Both the position numbers and the translations under genes were made by a program. The notes beneath the pieces are model-generated. The model had not been told where the DNA came from and did no database searches. It saw nothing but the letters and a program-made list of their open reading frames with translations. From a virus, in the IMG/VR virus record IMGVR_UViG_3300009159_000113, positions 1 through 44,606 of that record: a stretch of 44,606 nucleotides of DNA, one strand, 5' to 3'. This document shows, one piece after another, positions 4,309-13,600 of the stretch (positions are counted from its first letter, which is position 1; the number at the start of each line of letters is the position of its first letter).

Positions 4309-5418
4309 GTGTTAGCACATAGTCCAAGTATTGTGATGAATGGATTGGTATTAGCACTGGATGCTGGAAATACCAAAAGTTATGGTGATAATACCGAGAA
4401 CTTGCTTACTTATAGTGAGCAGTTTGATAATGCTATTTGGGCAAAACAAAATGGATTTAGTATAACTTCAAATACTGCTATTGCACCTGATGGAACTCTT
4501 ACTGCAGATACTGCATCTAGAGTAAATCTGGGTTCAGAATATTTGTATCAATCTACAAGTGCATCAGGAACATATACATTATCTTGTTGGGTAAGGGCAG
4601 TTACTGGAACAACTACATTTAATATGATTTCATATAATGGAGTAGATGGAACTACACAATCCCCAACACTTACTGCAACAACTACTTGGCAAAGATTTTC
4701 TCTTACTGCAACAGTAACAACTAATAATGGTTGGTATCCTTGTATTCCAGCAGTATCTGGTGCTCAACTTTATATTTGGGGAGCACAATTAGAAAGAGGT
4801 TCATCAGTAGGTCCTTATTATCCAACAACAGCAACCACAAAAACACGAGGAACTACTTGGACTGATTTAAGTGGTAATAATAACACTGGAACACTGACAA
4901 ATGGACCATTATATAGTAGTGCAAATGCTGGGTCTATTGCTTTTGATGGAAGTAATGATTATGTAAGCACACCCGTATCAAGTCCAGGAAGTTTGCCCAT
5001 TACTTTTGAGTTTTGGATTAATAGTACAACAAGCACTCCAGTTGGTATATTTGATTCTGCACCAGGACAAGTAAATGTCCTTAGAAATTATTCACCTGGA
5101 TATTTGGAATGGTGGCCTAGTAATCCAAATGTAAATATGGGATTGTCTGCAAATACTTGGTATCAAATAGTTGCTGTATATAGATTTAATACAAATAGGT
5201 ATATTGATTATTATAGAAATGGAACTTTGATATCAACAGTTATGGGAGACACAAATTCCAGTTTTACTTGGACTACATTTACAATAGGTAATATTAATGG
5301 AGGTTCTGCTGGTAACTATTCTGGTAACTTGGCAAAATTTGCAATATACAACAGAGCACTCTCCGCAGCAGAAATCTCACAAAACTTTAATGCCCTTCGT
5401 GGTAGGTATTTAATCTAA
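4309..5418 (+). CDS. LamG-type virion adhesin with an inserted beta-rich module (369 aa)
   Basis: Starts with GTG at 4309: GGAGG at 4296-4300 is 8 bp upstream and the previous gene stops at 4308. Residues 1-25 (SIVMNGLVLALDAGNTKSY) match the paralogues. Residues about 27-183 are an inserted beta-rich module that starts NLLTYSEQFDN.IW and ends IWGAQLERGSSVGPYYPT, a pattern common in phage carbohydrate-binding-like modules. Then TWTDLSGNNNTGTLTNGP opens the LamG domain, ending LSAAEISQNFNALRGRYLI. It is probably a tail-fibre or surface adhesin; the role is inferred from the domains. It overlaps the next gene by one base (TAATG). Confidence 0.8.
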   Translation: MLAHSPSIVMNGLVLALDAGNTKSYGDNTENLLTYSEQFDNAIWAKQNGFSITSNTAIAPDGTLTADTASRVNLGSEYLYQSTSASGTYTLSCWVRAVTGTTTFNMISYNGVDGTTQSPTLTATTTWQRFSLTATVTTNNGWYPCIPAVSGAQLYIWGAQLERGSSVGPYYPTTATTKTRGTTWTDLSGNNNTGTLTNGPLYSSANAGSIAFDGSNDYVSTPVSSPGSLPITFEFWINSTTSTPVGIFDSAPGQVNVLRNYSPGYLEWWPSNPNVNMGLSANTWYQIVAVYRFNTNRYIDYYRNGTLISTVMGDTNSSFTWTTFTIGNINGGSAGNYSGNLAKFAIYNRALSAAEISQNFNALRGRYLI

Positions 5419-6881
5419 TGGCAGTACACGGAGGACCAAAAATAGCAACATCTGGATTAGTTCTTTCACTTGATGCTGCGAATAGCAGTAAGAGTACTCT
5501 GAGTGCCGTTGAAGTTCTTGTAGTTGCTGGTGGTGGAGGAGGAGGTTCTTGGCACGGAGGTGGAGGAGGTGGTGGAGGACTAATCTATAGTTCTGCAGTT
5601 TCTGTTACTCCTGGTTCTGCTGCTACTGTTACTGTTGGTGCTGGTGGTGCTGGTGGTGGAAATACTGCTGCAGGAACTTCTCCAAACGGTGGAGGAAATG
5701 GTGGAAATTCTGTATTTGGTTCTTTGACTGCTATTGGTGGTGGAGGAGGAGGATCTTATCCAAATAATGGTAGTAGTGGAGGTTCTGGGGGAGCAGGAAC
5801 TAACTGGAGCGTGAGTGCAACTGGTGGTAGTGCAACATCTGGGCAAGGTTTTGCTGGAGGATCAAATAATGGAGAAATTAATTATGGAGGAGGTGGTGGA
5901 GGTGCTGGAGGAACTGCTAAAGGTTTATCTAATAACTCTGGTGGAGATGGATTGCCTTATAATATTTCTGGCACTCAAACTTATTATAGTGGTGGTGGAG
6001 GTGCTGGTGTTTATCCTGGATACGCAAATGGCACTTCCTATGGGTATGGTGGATTAGGTGGTGGGGGAAATGGTGGTGATGGTCCTCATGGTGGTGGAAC
6101 TACTCCAGGAAATGGTAGTTCAAATACTGGTGGTGGAGGAGGTGGAGTTGCTGACCTCTACAAAATTGGTGGTGAAGGTGGTTCCGGTATAGTAATCGTA
6201 AGATATCCAGGACCACAAAAAGCAATAGGGGGAGCAGTTACTTCTAGTGGTGGTTATACCATTCATACATTTACTTCAGTAGGTTCCACTACATTTACTC
6301 CTTTATCTACTTCTAGTGGTTCTGCGATTTCAGGACTTACAGATATATCCAATAATGGTAACTTTGGAACTCCTGTAAATGGACCGACTTATAGTAGTGC
6401 GAATGGGGGGTCTATTGTTTTTGATGGGGTTGATGATTATGTGAATTGCGGAACTCCTTCAATAAGTGCTGGAAAAATAACAGTAAATGCTTGGGTGAAA
6501 ATAAATGCTGGTTCATTACTTCAACATATAGTAGATTCTGCATCCAATGCTTGGCATTTGGCAATATTAAACGATAATAGACCTTATTTTTATAATGGTT
6601 CAGTATACCATCAAGCTGCTCCAATACTTAATGTTGGTCAATGGTATATGCTTACGGGAGTTCAAGGAACAACACTGGACATTTATATCAATGGTGTTCT
6701 TGGGCAAAGTTTGGCAAGTAACGTAAATGTAACAACAAATAATGTGATTTTGGGTGCATGGCAATCTGGATCTAGACCATTAACAGGAAACATAGCACAA
6801 GCATCAATATACAACAGAGCACTGACAGCAGATGAAATCTCACAAAACTTTAATGCAACCAGAGGAAGGTATGGGGTTTAA
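5418..6881 (+). CDS. LamG-type virion adhesin with an inserted glycine-rich domain (487 aa)
   Basis: Residues 1-30 match the paralogues (ATSGLVLSLDAANSSKS). From about 32 to 285 lies a glycine-rich domain with many GGGG runs, starting VEVLVVAGGGGGG and closing GSGIVIVRYPG, the usual frame of phage and environmental Gly-rich adhesin domains. A short linker (GGYTIHTFTSVGSTTFTPL) leads back into the shared GLTDISNNGNFGTPVNGP segment, the LamG domain and the common C-terminus LTADEISQNFNATRGRYGV. Polyglycine folds of this type can act as receptor-binding tips in T4-like phages, so host recognition is a reasonable inference. Repetitive Gly codons produce open frames on other frames and strand; these are not genes. 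Confidence 0.82.
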   Translation: MAVHGGPKIATSGLVLSLDAANSSKSTLSAVEVLVVAGGGGGGSWHGGGGGGGGLIYSSAVSVTPGSAATVTVGAGGAGGGNTAAGTSPNGGGNGGNSVFGSLTAIGGGGGGSYPNNGSSGGSGGAGTNWSVSATGGSATSGQGFAGGSNNGEINYGGGGGGAGGTAKGLSNNSGGDGLPYNISGTQTYYSGGGGAGVYPGYANGTSYGYGGLGGGGNGGDGPHGGGTTPGNGSSNTGGGGGGVADLYKIGGEGGSGIVIVRYPGPQKAIGGAVTSSGGYTIHTFTSVGSTTFTPLSTSSGSAISGLTDISNNGNFGTPVNGPTYSSANGGSIVFDGVDDYVNCGTPSISAGKITVNAWVKINAGSLLQHIVDSASNAWHLAILNDNRPYFYNGSVYHQAAPILNVGQWYMLTGVQGTTLDIYINGVLGQSLASNVNVTTNNVILGAWQSGSRPLTGNIAQASIYNRALTADEISQNFNATRGRYGV

Positions 6882-6887
6882 TCAATA

Positions 6888-6916
6888 TTGACATAGGATA
6901 AATAAGGTAGTATCAT
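6888..6916 (+). promoter_or_regulatory. Sigma70-like promoter before the glycosyltransferase-like gene
   Basis: TTGACA (6888-6893), exactly 17 bp, TATCAT (6911-6916). It lies 40 bp before the ATG at 6956 and its spacer contains the late-type element GATAAATA (6897-6904), so the gene may be expressed both early and late. Confidence 0.5.
6897..6904 (+). promoter_or_regulatory. Late-promoter-like GATAAATA
   Basis: Matches seven of eight bases of the T4 late element TATAAATA and fits the looser NATAAATA form of cyanophages. It is positioned 51 bp before the next start codon, in an intergenic gap after the third LamG gene. Confidence 0.45.
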
Positions 6917-6919
6917 TGA

Positions 6920-6935
6920 ATTGGTACGTACCAAT
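6920..6935. promoter_or_regulatory. 16-bp perfect palindrome, possible operator
   Basis: ATTGGTACGTACCAAT is its own reverse complement. It sits at or just after the predicted start of transcription from both promoters at 6888-6916, a classic operator position for a dimeric repressor. There is no T-run and no loop, so it is not a terminator. Confidence 0.4.
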
Positions 6936-6955
6936 ATAAAAAATTGACTTAAGTT

Positions 6956-7711
6956 ATGGCTAAAGGATTTACTGTAAAAGCAAAAACACCTGAACCAGAA
7001 GAACAACCATTGTTTGACATTGAAAGGTGTAAGGAAAATATTAAAGGTAAGAGTATTGTATTTTGTTTACCTGGAAGGGGAGTATCTTATACCTTCCTAA
7101 AGAGTTTTGTGCAACTTTGTTTTGATTTAGTACAATCTGGAGCATCTATTCAGATTTCTCAAGATTATAGTTCTATGGTGAACTTTGCACGTTGTAAAGT
7201 ACTTGGTGCCAATGTACTTGCAGGACCAGATCAAATTCCCTGGCAAGGTAAGTTAACTTATGACTATCAACTCTGGATTGATAGTGACATTGTATTCAAC
7301 ACCAATGCCTTCTGGGCTGTCTTTGATATGGATAAGGACATTGCTGCTGGTTGGTATGCTACAGAGGATGGTAGGACCACCTCAGTTGCACACTGGTTAG
7401 AAGAGGATGACTTTAAAAAGAATGGTGGTGTTATGAATCATGAGATGGTAGATACCATTCAGAATAGGAAAAAACCATTTACTGTAGATTATACTGGATT
7501 TGGTTGGACCTTGATTAAGAAAGGTGTCTTTGAGCATGAAATGATGAAGTATCCTTGGTTTGCTCCTAAGATGCAAGTATTTGACTCTGGAGAAGTTCAA
7601 GATATGTGTGGCGAAGATGTTTCATTCTGTCTTGATGCAAAGAAAGCAGGATTTGAAATTTGGTGTCATCCACAAGTTCGTGTAGGTCATGAAAAAACAA
7701 GAATCATTTAG
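6956..7711 (+). CDS. Glycosyltransferase-like protein (GT-A fold type)
   Basis: 251 aa. After a lysine/proline/glutamate-rich start (1-30), the sequence SIVFCLPGRGVSYTFLKSF begins a nucleotide-sugar-binding type fold. The DxD-type motif is WIDSDIVF (D109, D111), which in GT-A glycosyltransferases holds the metal and the sugar nucleotide. A later FGWTLIKKGVFE segment and GEDVSFC plus a C-terminal VGHEKT histidine fit the acceptor and catalytic side of the same class. Small genes of this type are frequent in cyanomyoviruses. The substrate is unknown; it could modify virion proteins, DNA or host surface sugars. It overlaps the next gene by 23 bp and has promoter elements of two kinds upstream. 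Confidence 0.72.
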   Translation: MAKGFTVKAKTPEPEEQPLFDIERCKENIKGKSIVFCLPGRGVSYTFLKSFVQLCFDLVQSGASIQISQDYSSMVNFARCKVLGANVLAGPDQIPWQGKLTYDYQLWIDSDIVFNTNAFWAVFDMDKDIAAGWYATEDGRTTSVAHWLEEDDFKKNGGVMNHEMVDTIQNRKKPFTVDYTGFGWTLIKKGVFEHEMMKYPWFAPKMQVFDSGEVQDMCGEDVSFCLDAKKAGFEIWCHPQVRVGHEKTRII

Positions 7712-7862
7712 AATTCTTTGTAATGGTAGGGTCATCTATCAAAATCTTTCTCAAGATGAGATGTTTGAAACAATGGATGACCTTTCCCAACAATTTTATG
7801 ACACGGGGCTTCCCAATCCAGAAGACCTTGTGGTAGAATGTATAGGTGATATTGAGGAATAA
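7689..7862 (+). CDS. Small acidic hypothetical protein (57 aa)
   Basis: ATG at 7689 inside the end of the glycosyltransferase-like gene, stop TAA at 7860-7862. The product starts MKKQESFRILCNGRVIYQNL and ends EDLVVECIGDIEE. It is a compact acidic protein with clean coding character and no other frame competing after 7711. Function unknown. The 23-bp overlap suggests co-translation with the upstream gene. Confidence 0.6.
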   Translation: MKKQESFRILCNGRVIYQNLSQDEMFETMDDLSQQFYDTGLPNPEDLVVECIGDIEE

Positions 7863-7867
7863 ACACT

Positions 7868-8011
7868 ATGACAAAACGCCCATCACTGACTAATAAAGTA
7901 GTTATTGAAAGTAAACCTAAAAAAACACGTCAAGGACGTTCTCAGAATACTAGTCTTTCTGCCACTTCAAGCAATGGTCGTAGAAAGCGTTATAGAGGAC
8001 AAGGAAATTAA
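7868..8011 (+). CDS. Small basic hypothetical protein (47 aa)
   Basis: ATG at 7868, five bases after the previous stop; TAA at 8009-8011. Highly basic (KPKKTRQGRS..GRRKRYRGQG) with serine/threonine/asparagine between the basic clusters. The composition suggests nucleic-acid binding or an unstructured peptide. I recall similar short basic peptides at this place in other cyanomyoviruses, but cannot verify this. A clear terminator follows at 8016. Confidence 0.6.
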   Translation: MTKRPSLTNKVVIESKPKKTRQGRSQNTSLSATSSNGRRKRYRGQGN

Positions 8012-8015
8012 TTTT

Positions 8016-8039
8016 AAGGGACCTTCTAGGTCCTTTTTT
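8016..8039 (+). terminator. Rho-independent terminator
   Basis: GGACC (8019-8023), loop TTCTA, GGTCC (8029-8033), then six T (8034-8039). The stem can extend by AAG/TTT on its outer side. It ends the transcript that includes the glycosyltransferase-like gene. Confidence 0.85.
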
Positions 8040-8084
8040 AATGGATATATAGAGTATTAAGGGATAGCAACCCCTTTAAAAGTT

Positions 8085-8106
8085 CTAATTCAAATGAATT
8101 AGGAGG
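8085..8106 (+). promoter_or_regulatory. Hairpin partly covering a strong ribosome binding site
   Basis: CTAATTC (8085-8091) and GAATTAG (8096-8102) form a perfect 7-bp stem with a 4-base loop. The last two stem bases are the first two of the consensus ribosome site AGGAGG (8101-8106), 3 bp before the ATG at 8110. The hairpin could tune translation of the 81-aa gene. A second weaker stem (AAGGG...CCCTT, 8059-8076) lies just upstream. Confidence 0.35.
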
Positions 8107-8109
8107 CAA

Positions 8110-8355
8110 ATGTCCAATTTACCTGTAGATAGAGACAAAAATTACATGTACCAGATGTGGGGGACCACAAATTTGGTGACTGATTATAATGTAAAACTTG
8201 AAAAAAAGACAATTCAAGAGATTATGCATGATGATGTTGCAAAAAATAAGCATCATTTAAAGGAACAAGCAGAACTTCATGCTATTATTCGTAATGATGA
8301 AGATTATGATGATTGGGAATATGGAACAGAACCAGTTTATGGAAAACCTCAATAA
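8110..8355 (+). CDS. Hypothetical protein (81 aa) before gp25
   Basis: ATG at 8110 with the consensus ribosome site AGGAGG 3 bp upstream, the strongest in the neighbourhood, suggesting high expression. The protein is charged and helical, rich in His and Asp toward the end (KNKHHLKEQAELHAIIRNDEDYDDWEYG). No recognised domain. It lies just after a terminator and just before the baseplate operon, whose late promoter overlaps its stop codon. Confidence 0.65.
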   Translation: MSNLPVDRDKNYMYQMWGTTNLVTDYNVKLEKKTIQEIMHDDVAKNKHHLKEQAELHAIIRNDEDYDDWEYGTEPVYGKPQ

Positions 8356-8358
8356 ATA
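8351..8358 (+). promoter_or_regulatory. Late promoter AATAAATA before the baseplate operon
   Basis: Seven of eight bases match TATAAATA; it overlaps the TAA of the 81-aa gene and lies 26 bp before the GTG start of gp25. No other promoter is visible between here and 21600, so it likely drives gp25, gp6 and gp7. Confidence 0.5.
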
Positions 8359-8383
8359 AAAGTAACTTATTAAGTAATTAAAG

Positions 8384-8788
8384 GTGCCTTTAGAGAATAT
8401 ATCAAGAGGATTTAAAGATATCAGCTTGTCTTTTCTAAGGCATCCTGTGACAAATGATATTGGCACCCTTACTAATGAAGATGCAATTAAGCGTTCTGTA
8501 GTTAATTTGGTGAGAACAAGAGTTGGAGAAAGATTCTTCAACTCTCTTTTAGGGTCTAATGTAGAAAATTACTTTTTTGAACTTGCAGATAGTGGTATTG
8601 TAGACCCATTACAAGAAGAAATTAAAACTGTTATTTCAAACTTTGAACCAAGAGTTACTGTTAGGGCAGTTGATGTTGCAGTATATCCTGAAGATAATGA
8701 ACTAGATGTCACTATAACTTATGATATTGTTGGACTTGCAGTTCCAACTCAGGCAATCAATTTCATATTACAACCAACTAGATACTAA
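8384..8788 (+). CDS. gp25: Baseplate wedge subunit gp25 (gpW/gp25 family)
   Basis: 134 aa against 132 in T4. The family pattern is clear: EDAIKRSVVNLVRTRVGERFF, then ELADSG..DPLQEEIKTVI.NFEPRV (helix and FEPR motif), followed by strands DNELDVTITYDIVG and QAINFIL. T4 gp25 is a wedge component that links to gp6 and resembles part of a tail lysozyme-related fold; it acts in baseplate assembly. The start is GTG at 8384, with AAGG right in front of it. The TAA overlaps the gp6 ATG by one base, so the two are coupled. Function by homology is secure. Confidence 0.92.
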   Translation: MPLENISRGFKDISLSFLRHPVTNDIGTLTNEDAIKRSVVNLVRTRVGERFFNSLLGSNVENYFFELADSGIVDPLQEEIKTVISNFEPRVTVRAVDVAVYPEDNELDVTITYDIVGLAVPTQAINFILQPTRY

Positions 8789-10662
8789 TGGCTTTTACAC
8801 AGTTTACTAATCTAGATTTTGATCAGATTAGAGCATCCATTAAAGATTACCTGAGGGCAAATTCAACCTTTACTGACTTTGATTTTGAAGGTTCTAACTT
8901 TTCTATTCTTATAGATGTACTTGCATATAATGCCTATCTGACTGCCTATAACACCAATATGGTAGCCAATGAGGCATTCCTTGATAGTGCCACCTTGAGG
9001 GAGAACGTGGTGTCTCTGGCAAGGAATATAGGGTTTGTTCCCTTGTCCAGAAGAGCAGCAAAAGCAAATATTTCATTTATATTAACTGGTATTGATACTA
9101 CCAAAAAACAAGCAACTTTAAAGGCAGGTGTTGTTTGTACTGGTAACTTAGATAATACAAGTTATATTTTTTCAATTCCAGAAGATATTACTGTTGGAGT
9201 TGCTAATGGAGAGGCAGTTTTCTCCAATATAGACATTTATGAAGGAACTTTACTAACAAAGACCTTTACTGTAGATTCCTCACAACCAAATCAAAAGTAT
9301 ATTATTCCAAATCCATATGTAGATACCTCTACAATTAGAGTAAATGTGATGAATGGGGGCACTACAGAGGAATATTATGCAATAGATAACATTCTCAATA
9401 TCAATTCCACCTCACAAATTTACTTAGTACAAGAAGTTTCTGATGAGAAATATGAAATTTTCTTTGGTGATGGCATTTTTGGTAAAAAATTAAGCAATGG
9501 TGATCAAGTTGATATCTCATATATTGTCACAAATGGTCCAGCAGGTAATGGAGCATCTAATTTTACCTTCTCTGGGAATATTGTAGATGACACTGATGTA
9601 AATATCAGTCAAAAAACTAATATTATAGTAACAAATACACCATCTTCTAATGGAGACAATATACAGTCTACAGAGTCTGTAAGGTACTATGCCCCTAGAT
9701 TGTATGCTGCACAGTATAGAGCAGTCACTGCAGGGGATTATGAGGCACTTTTACCATCAATTTACCCCAACATAGAATCAGTTACTGCTTATGGTGGAGA
9801 AGAATTAAGTCCTCCACAATATGGAAAGGTATTTTTAGCAGCAAAACCAAAAAATTCAGATTATTTGGCAGAATCTACTAAAGAATCTATATTAACATCA
9901 CTTAAAAAATATAGTATTGCTGGGATTAAAGTAGAATTTGTTGATATTAATGTCCTTTATGTTGAATTAGAGTCATCAGTTTACTATAATTCCAATTTAG
10001 TCTCTTCAGTAAGTGATTTAAACGCTAAAGTAAACAATTCATTAACAACTTATTCAAATTCCACAGATTTAAATAAGTTTGGTGGTAGATTTAAGTATAG
10101 TAAAGTAACATCAATTATAGATTCTACCAGTAATGCAATAACTTCCAACATTACTAAAGTAAGAATTAGAAGAAATGTTGGTGCATTAATTAATAGTCCA
10201 ACAAATTATAGAGTTTGTTTTGAAAATTCATTCAATGTAACCAATAAAAATTATAATATTAGGTCAACTGGGTTTACAGTTAATGGTAGTACATCCACAC
10301 TTTATATTGGAGATTCTCCAAATTCAGATTTATTAACTGGAACTTTATTTTTATTTGCCATAGAAAATAATGAAGTGGTTATTAAAGTTAGAAGTGTTGG
10401 TAAAATTGATTATACCACTGGTGAAATTAATATAGATAATATAAATGTATCTTCTACTATTCTAGCAAATAATATTATTCAAATAGATGCTATACCATCA
10501 TCAAATGATGTAATTGCTAAAAAATCAATTTATCTTAAATTGGATGTTGGTAGCAGTAAAATTTCAATGGTAAAAGATGTTATTTCTTCTGGAGAAAATG
10601 CATCTGGTAGTAGATTTACCCCTGAGTCAAGTTATTTCTCTGATACAAAAATAAGAAGTTAA
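8788..10662 (+). CDS. gp6: Baseplate wedge subunit gp6
   Basis: 624 aa against 660 in T4. The N-terminal part contains the typical FEGSNFSILIDVLAYNAYL and ANEAFLDSATLRENVVSLAR helices (about 30-90), which in gp6/baseplate J-like proteins form the helical core that dimerises into the ring around the hub. The central part is beta-rich (YEIFFGDGIFGKKLSNGDQV around 220-240), followed by the conserved RYYAPRLYAAQYRAVTAGDYEALL segment (about 300-325). T4 gp6 is the wedge protein that holds neighbouring wedges together. It starts on the last base of gp25 and is followed one base after its stop by the giant gp7-like gene. Confidence 0.92.
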   Translation: MAFTQFTNLDFDQIRASIKDYLRANSTFTDFDFEGSNFSILIDVLAYNAYLTAYNTNMVANEAFLDSATLRENVVSLARNIGFVPLSRRAAKANISFILTGIDTTKKQATLKAGVVCTGNLDNTSYIFSIPEDITVGVANGEAVFSNIDIYEGTLLTKTFTVDSSQPNQKYIIPNPYVDTSTIRVNVMNGGTTEEYYAIDNILNINSTSQIYLVQEVSDEKYEIFFGDGIFGKKLSNGDQVDISYIVTNGPAGNGASNFTFSGNIVDDTDVNISQKTNIIVTNTPSSNGDNIQSTESVRYYAPRLYAAQYRAVTAGDYEALLPSIYPNIESVTAYGGEELSPPQYGKVFLAAKPKNSDYLAESTKESILTSLKKYSIAGIKVEFVDINVLYVELESSVYYNSNLVSSVSDLNAKVNNSLTTYSNSTDLNKFGGRFKYSKVTSIIDSTSNAITSNITKVRIRRNVGALINSPTNYRVCFENSFNVTNKNYNIRSTGFTVNGSTSTLYIGDSPNSDLLTGTLFLFAIENNEVVIKVRSVGKIDYTTGEINIDNINVSSTILANNIIQIDAIPSSNDVIAKKSIYLKLDVGSSKISMVKDVISSGENASGSRFTPESSYFSDTKIRS

Positions 10663-10663
10663 A

Positions 10664-13600
10664 ATGGATCAAAATAAAAAAGTAGTTAAAATTAATGATA
10701 TTGTTGCAAACCAAATACCAGAGTTTATTTTATCAGAGAATCCAAATTTTTCAGAATTTTTAAAACAATATTACATTTCACAAGAATTTCAAAGTTCTTC
10801 AATAGATCTTGCCGAAAATTTAATAGAATATAAGAATGTAGATACTTTTGATAATACAAATTTAATTACCAATACCACTTTAACTTCTGTTGTAGAATTC
10901 TTTGATGATGTTATTAATGTAGACTCTACAAATGGATGGCCAAAAGAATATGGTCTTTTAAAAATTGATGATGAAATTATTACATATACAGGAATTACTA
11001 CTAACTCCTTTACTGGATGTATCAGAGGATTTAGTGGAATAGAATCATTATCAACTGATAATAATCCAGAATTTTTAAAGTTTTCCCAAACAGATGCTAA
11101 TGAGCATCTATTAACATCAATTGTCTATAATTTAAGCAATCTTTTCTTACAAGAATTTTTTAGGAAAATTAAATATCAATTTTCTCCTGGATTTGAAGAT
11201 GCTATTTTTGACCCACAAATTAACCCACAAAACTTTATTAGTAAGGTAAAGACCTTTTATCAATCAAAAGGTACAGATGAAGCATACAAAATTTTATTTA
11301 AAGTTTTGTATGGAGAAAATGTAGAAGTAATTAAACCTGGAAATTTAACATTTACCAGTTCTGATGATAAATGGGTAGTTTGTGAAACTTTTGCTTGTGA
11401 ATTAATTAGTGGAAATCCTACAAAAATAGATGGACAAACTCTTTATCAAGATGCATCAACTGATGGATCTATTTTATCTGCAAATGGATCCATCTATAGT
11501 GTAGATAGATTTTACTTAGATAATAAAATTTATTACAAATTAAATCTATTTTCAGGGTATTCTAATAATTTAAGTTCTAAAGGTTCTATTAGTGGAACTT
11601 TTGTAGAAACACCAAAGACTTATGTAGTAGAAACTGTTAATGCTAATGAGTCTACTATTACTGTAAATTCTACCATAGGTTTCCCAAATACAGGAACTTT
11701 GATTATAAATGGCATCACTGTAACATATACAGACAAAACCAATAATCAATTTTTAAATTGTTTAGGTTTAACTCAAAATATTTTACCAAAATATGAAGTA
11801 TATGGTTCTAACTATGTTTATGCTTATGATACTGAGTTAAATCAACAAGTAACTTTAAGAATTCTTCCATTATTATCTGGATTGAAAGAAACTAATGCAT
11901 TGTATGCTACAGAAAAAGATCCTATTCAAGTAGAAAATCTTGGTAGTTTATCTGATAATGGATTCACAAAAACCTTAATTTACAACCATCCACTTACTGT
12001 ATATTGTGGAAAAGTAAAACAAACTTTAAATTCTGTAGATGTAGAAGGTTTAGGATTATCAAATGGTATTTGTAGAACTTTATATAATCACAAATTAAAG
12101 ACTGGAGATTCCATTAGCCTTTATAATTATAACACAGATGAATTAATTGTAGGAAACTCAAATATTACAGTAAATGTACTTTCAAAAAAAGAGTTTTCTT
12201 TAAGTGTTTCTGGAATTGGAACTGATAGTATTGGTAAAAAAATAGTAGCTAAGAGAGTATTAAAGAAATCATTATCAATACAGTATCCAGAAATCAATAA
12301 TAAATTTACATCAAATATACAAGATTCTTATGAAGATGATAATTATAATTACATAACATCTAATGGATTCCCCAATTTTAGCAATATAACCCCATACAAG
12401 AGAGAATTTACATTTACTGGAATTGGAATAACATTAAATGGGTTACATAATTTTAATGACGGGGAATTAGTAACACTTATTGATGCTTATAATGTAGGAT
12501 TTTCTACTGGAGAATCTTTTTATGTCAAAGTTGTAGATACAGACACTATTAATTTGGCATATTCAGCAGAAAGTGCTCATTTGGGATCATTTGTTACATT
12601 ACCAGTTGGCATTTCAACATTAATTGATTTTAATTTATACAATAATAACTTTACATCTAGTAAATCATTTAAGAAAATACCAAAAATCTTAACTGTTCCT
12701 ACAGAAGAACAAGTATCTCCACCAGGAAACATTGGTATTTTAGTTAATGGCGTTGAACTACAAAATTATAAATCATTTGATAAAATTTATTATGGAAAAA
12801 TTAATAAAATAAATGTATTAAATGGTGGAATTGATTATGACATTACTAATCCCCCAAGATATGAAGTAGATTTTGGTAGTGATACAGAAACTGTTTTAGT
12901 TTCCAATATGACTGGAACTTTAACTGAACTTATTGTTACAGATTCTGGGTATAATTACAAAACCACACCAACAGTTACATTGTCTGGTGGAGGCACTGAT
13001 GGAACTGTAAAAACTGATGTGAAGATGAAATTAAAATCTAAAATAATAGAATTTAATGCTGGTTCTACTGCCAATCCTACAATTGTCAATACAATTAATG
13101 AAAGATTTGATATTGTTCATGGATTTGTTACTGGAGATGCTGTTATATACCAATCTTTTAATCAAACCCCAATTCCTATTGGATTAGTTGATGCTGATGG
13201 GTCATTAATTAATAATGGAACTTATTATATAATTAATTTAAATAATGGAAATTCATTTGCTTTAGCATCTACAAAAAATGATGCTTTACTTGGGAATTCC
13301 ATTAATTTGAGATCTACAGGAACTGGAATACAAAGATTTGTTGGGGTAGATAAAAAATTAGTAATAGATAAAGTCAATATAGTTGGTGGAAATTTAGAAT
13401 TTAAATATAAGAAATTATTTACATATGAAGAAGGTGTAAATTATTTTGATAATATTTTTATAATTCAAAATCATGGATTAATAGAAAATGATGAGGTATT
13501 CTATTCATTTACTGGCACTGCATTAAATAATCTTTCAACAACTACAAAATATTATGTTAAAAAACTTGATAATAATAAATTTAAATTAAAAACAAGCAAA

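Larger units (their letters stand above)
3977..6856 (+). repeat. Conserved 38-bp DNA segment at the 3' end of three LamG genes
   Basis: Segments 3977-4014, 5356-5393 and 6819-6856 are nearly identical in DNA, not only in protein: GCACTCTCCGCAG-type start, then CACAAAACTTTAATGC. They encode ALSADEISQNFNA. The close DNA match outside variable regions suggests recent duplication or recombination among the three genes. Confidence 0.7.

Noticed and set aside
5580-6057. Open frames inside the glycine-rich domain (minus strand 5580-5846, other plus frame 5815-6057)
   Set aside because: Product of GGT/GGA repeats read in other frames; low-complexity Ser/Thr or Val/Leu-rich strings without ribosome sites.
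3374-6881. Diversity-generating retroelement in the adhesin region
   Set aside because: No reverse transcriptase gene and no template/variable repeat pair is visible in the window.
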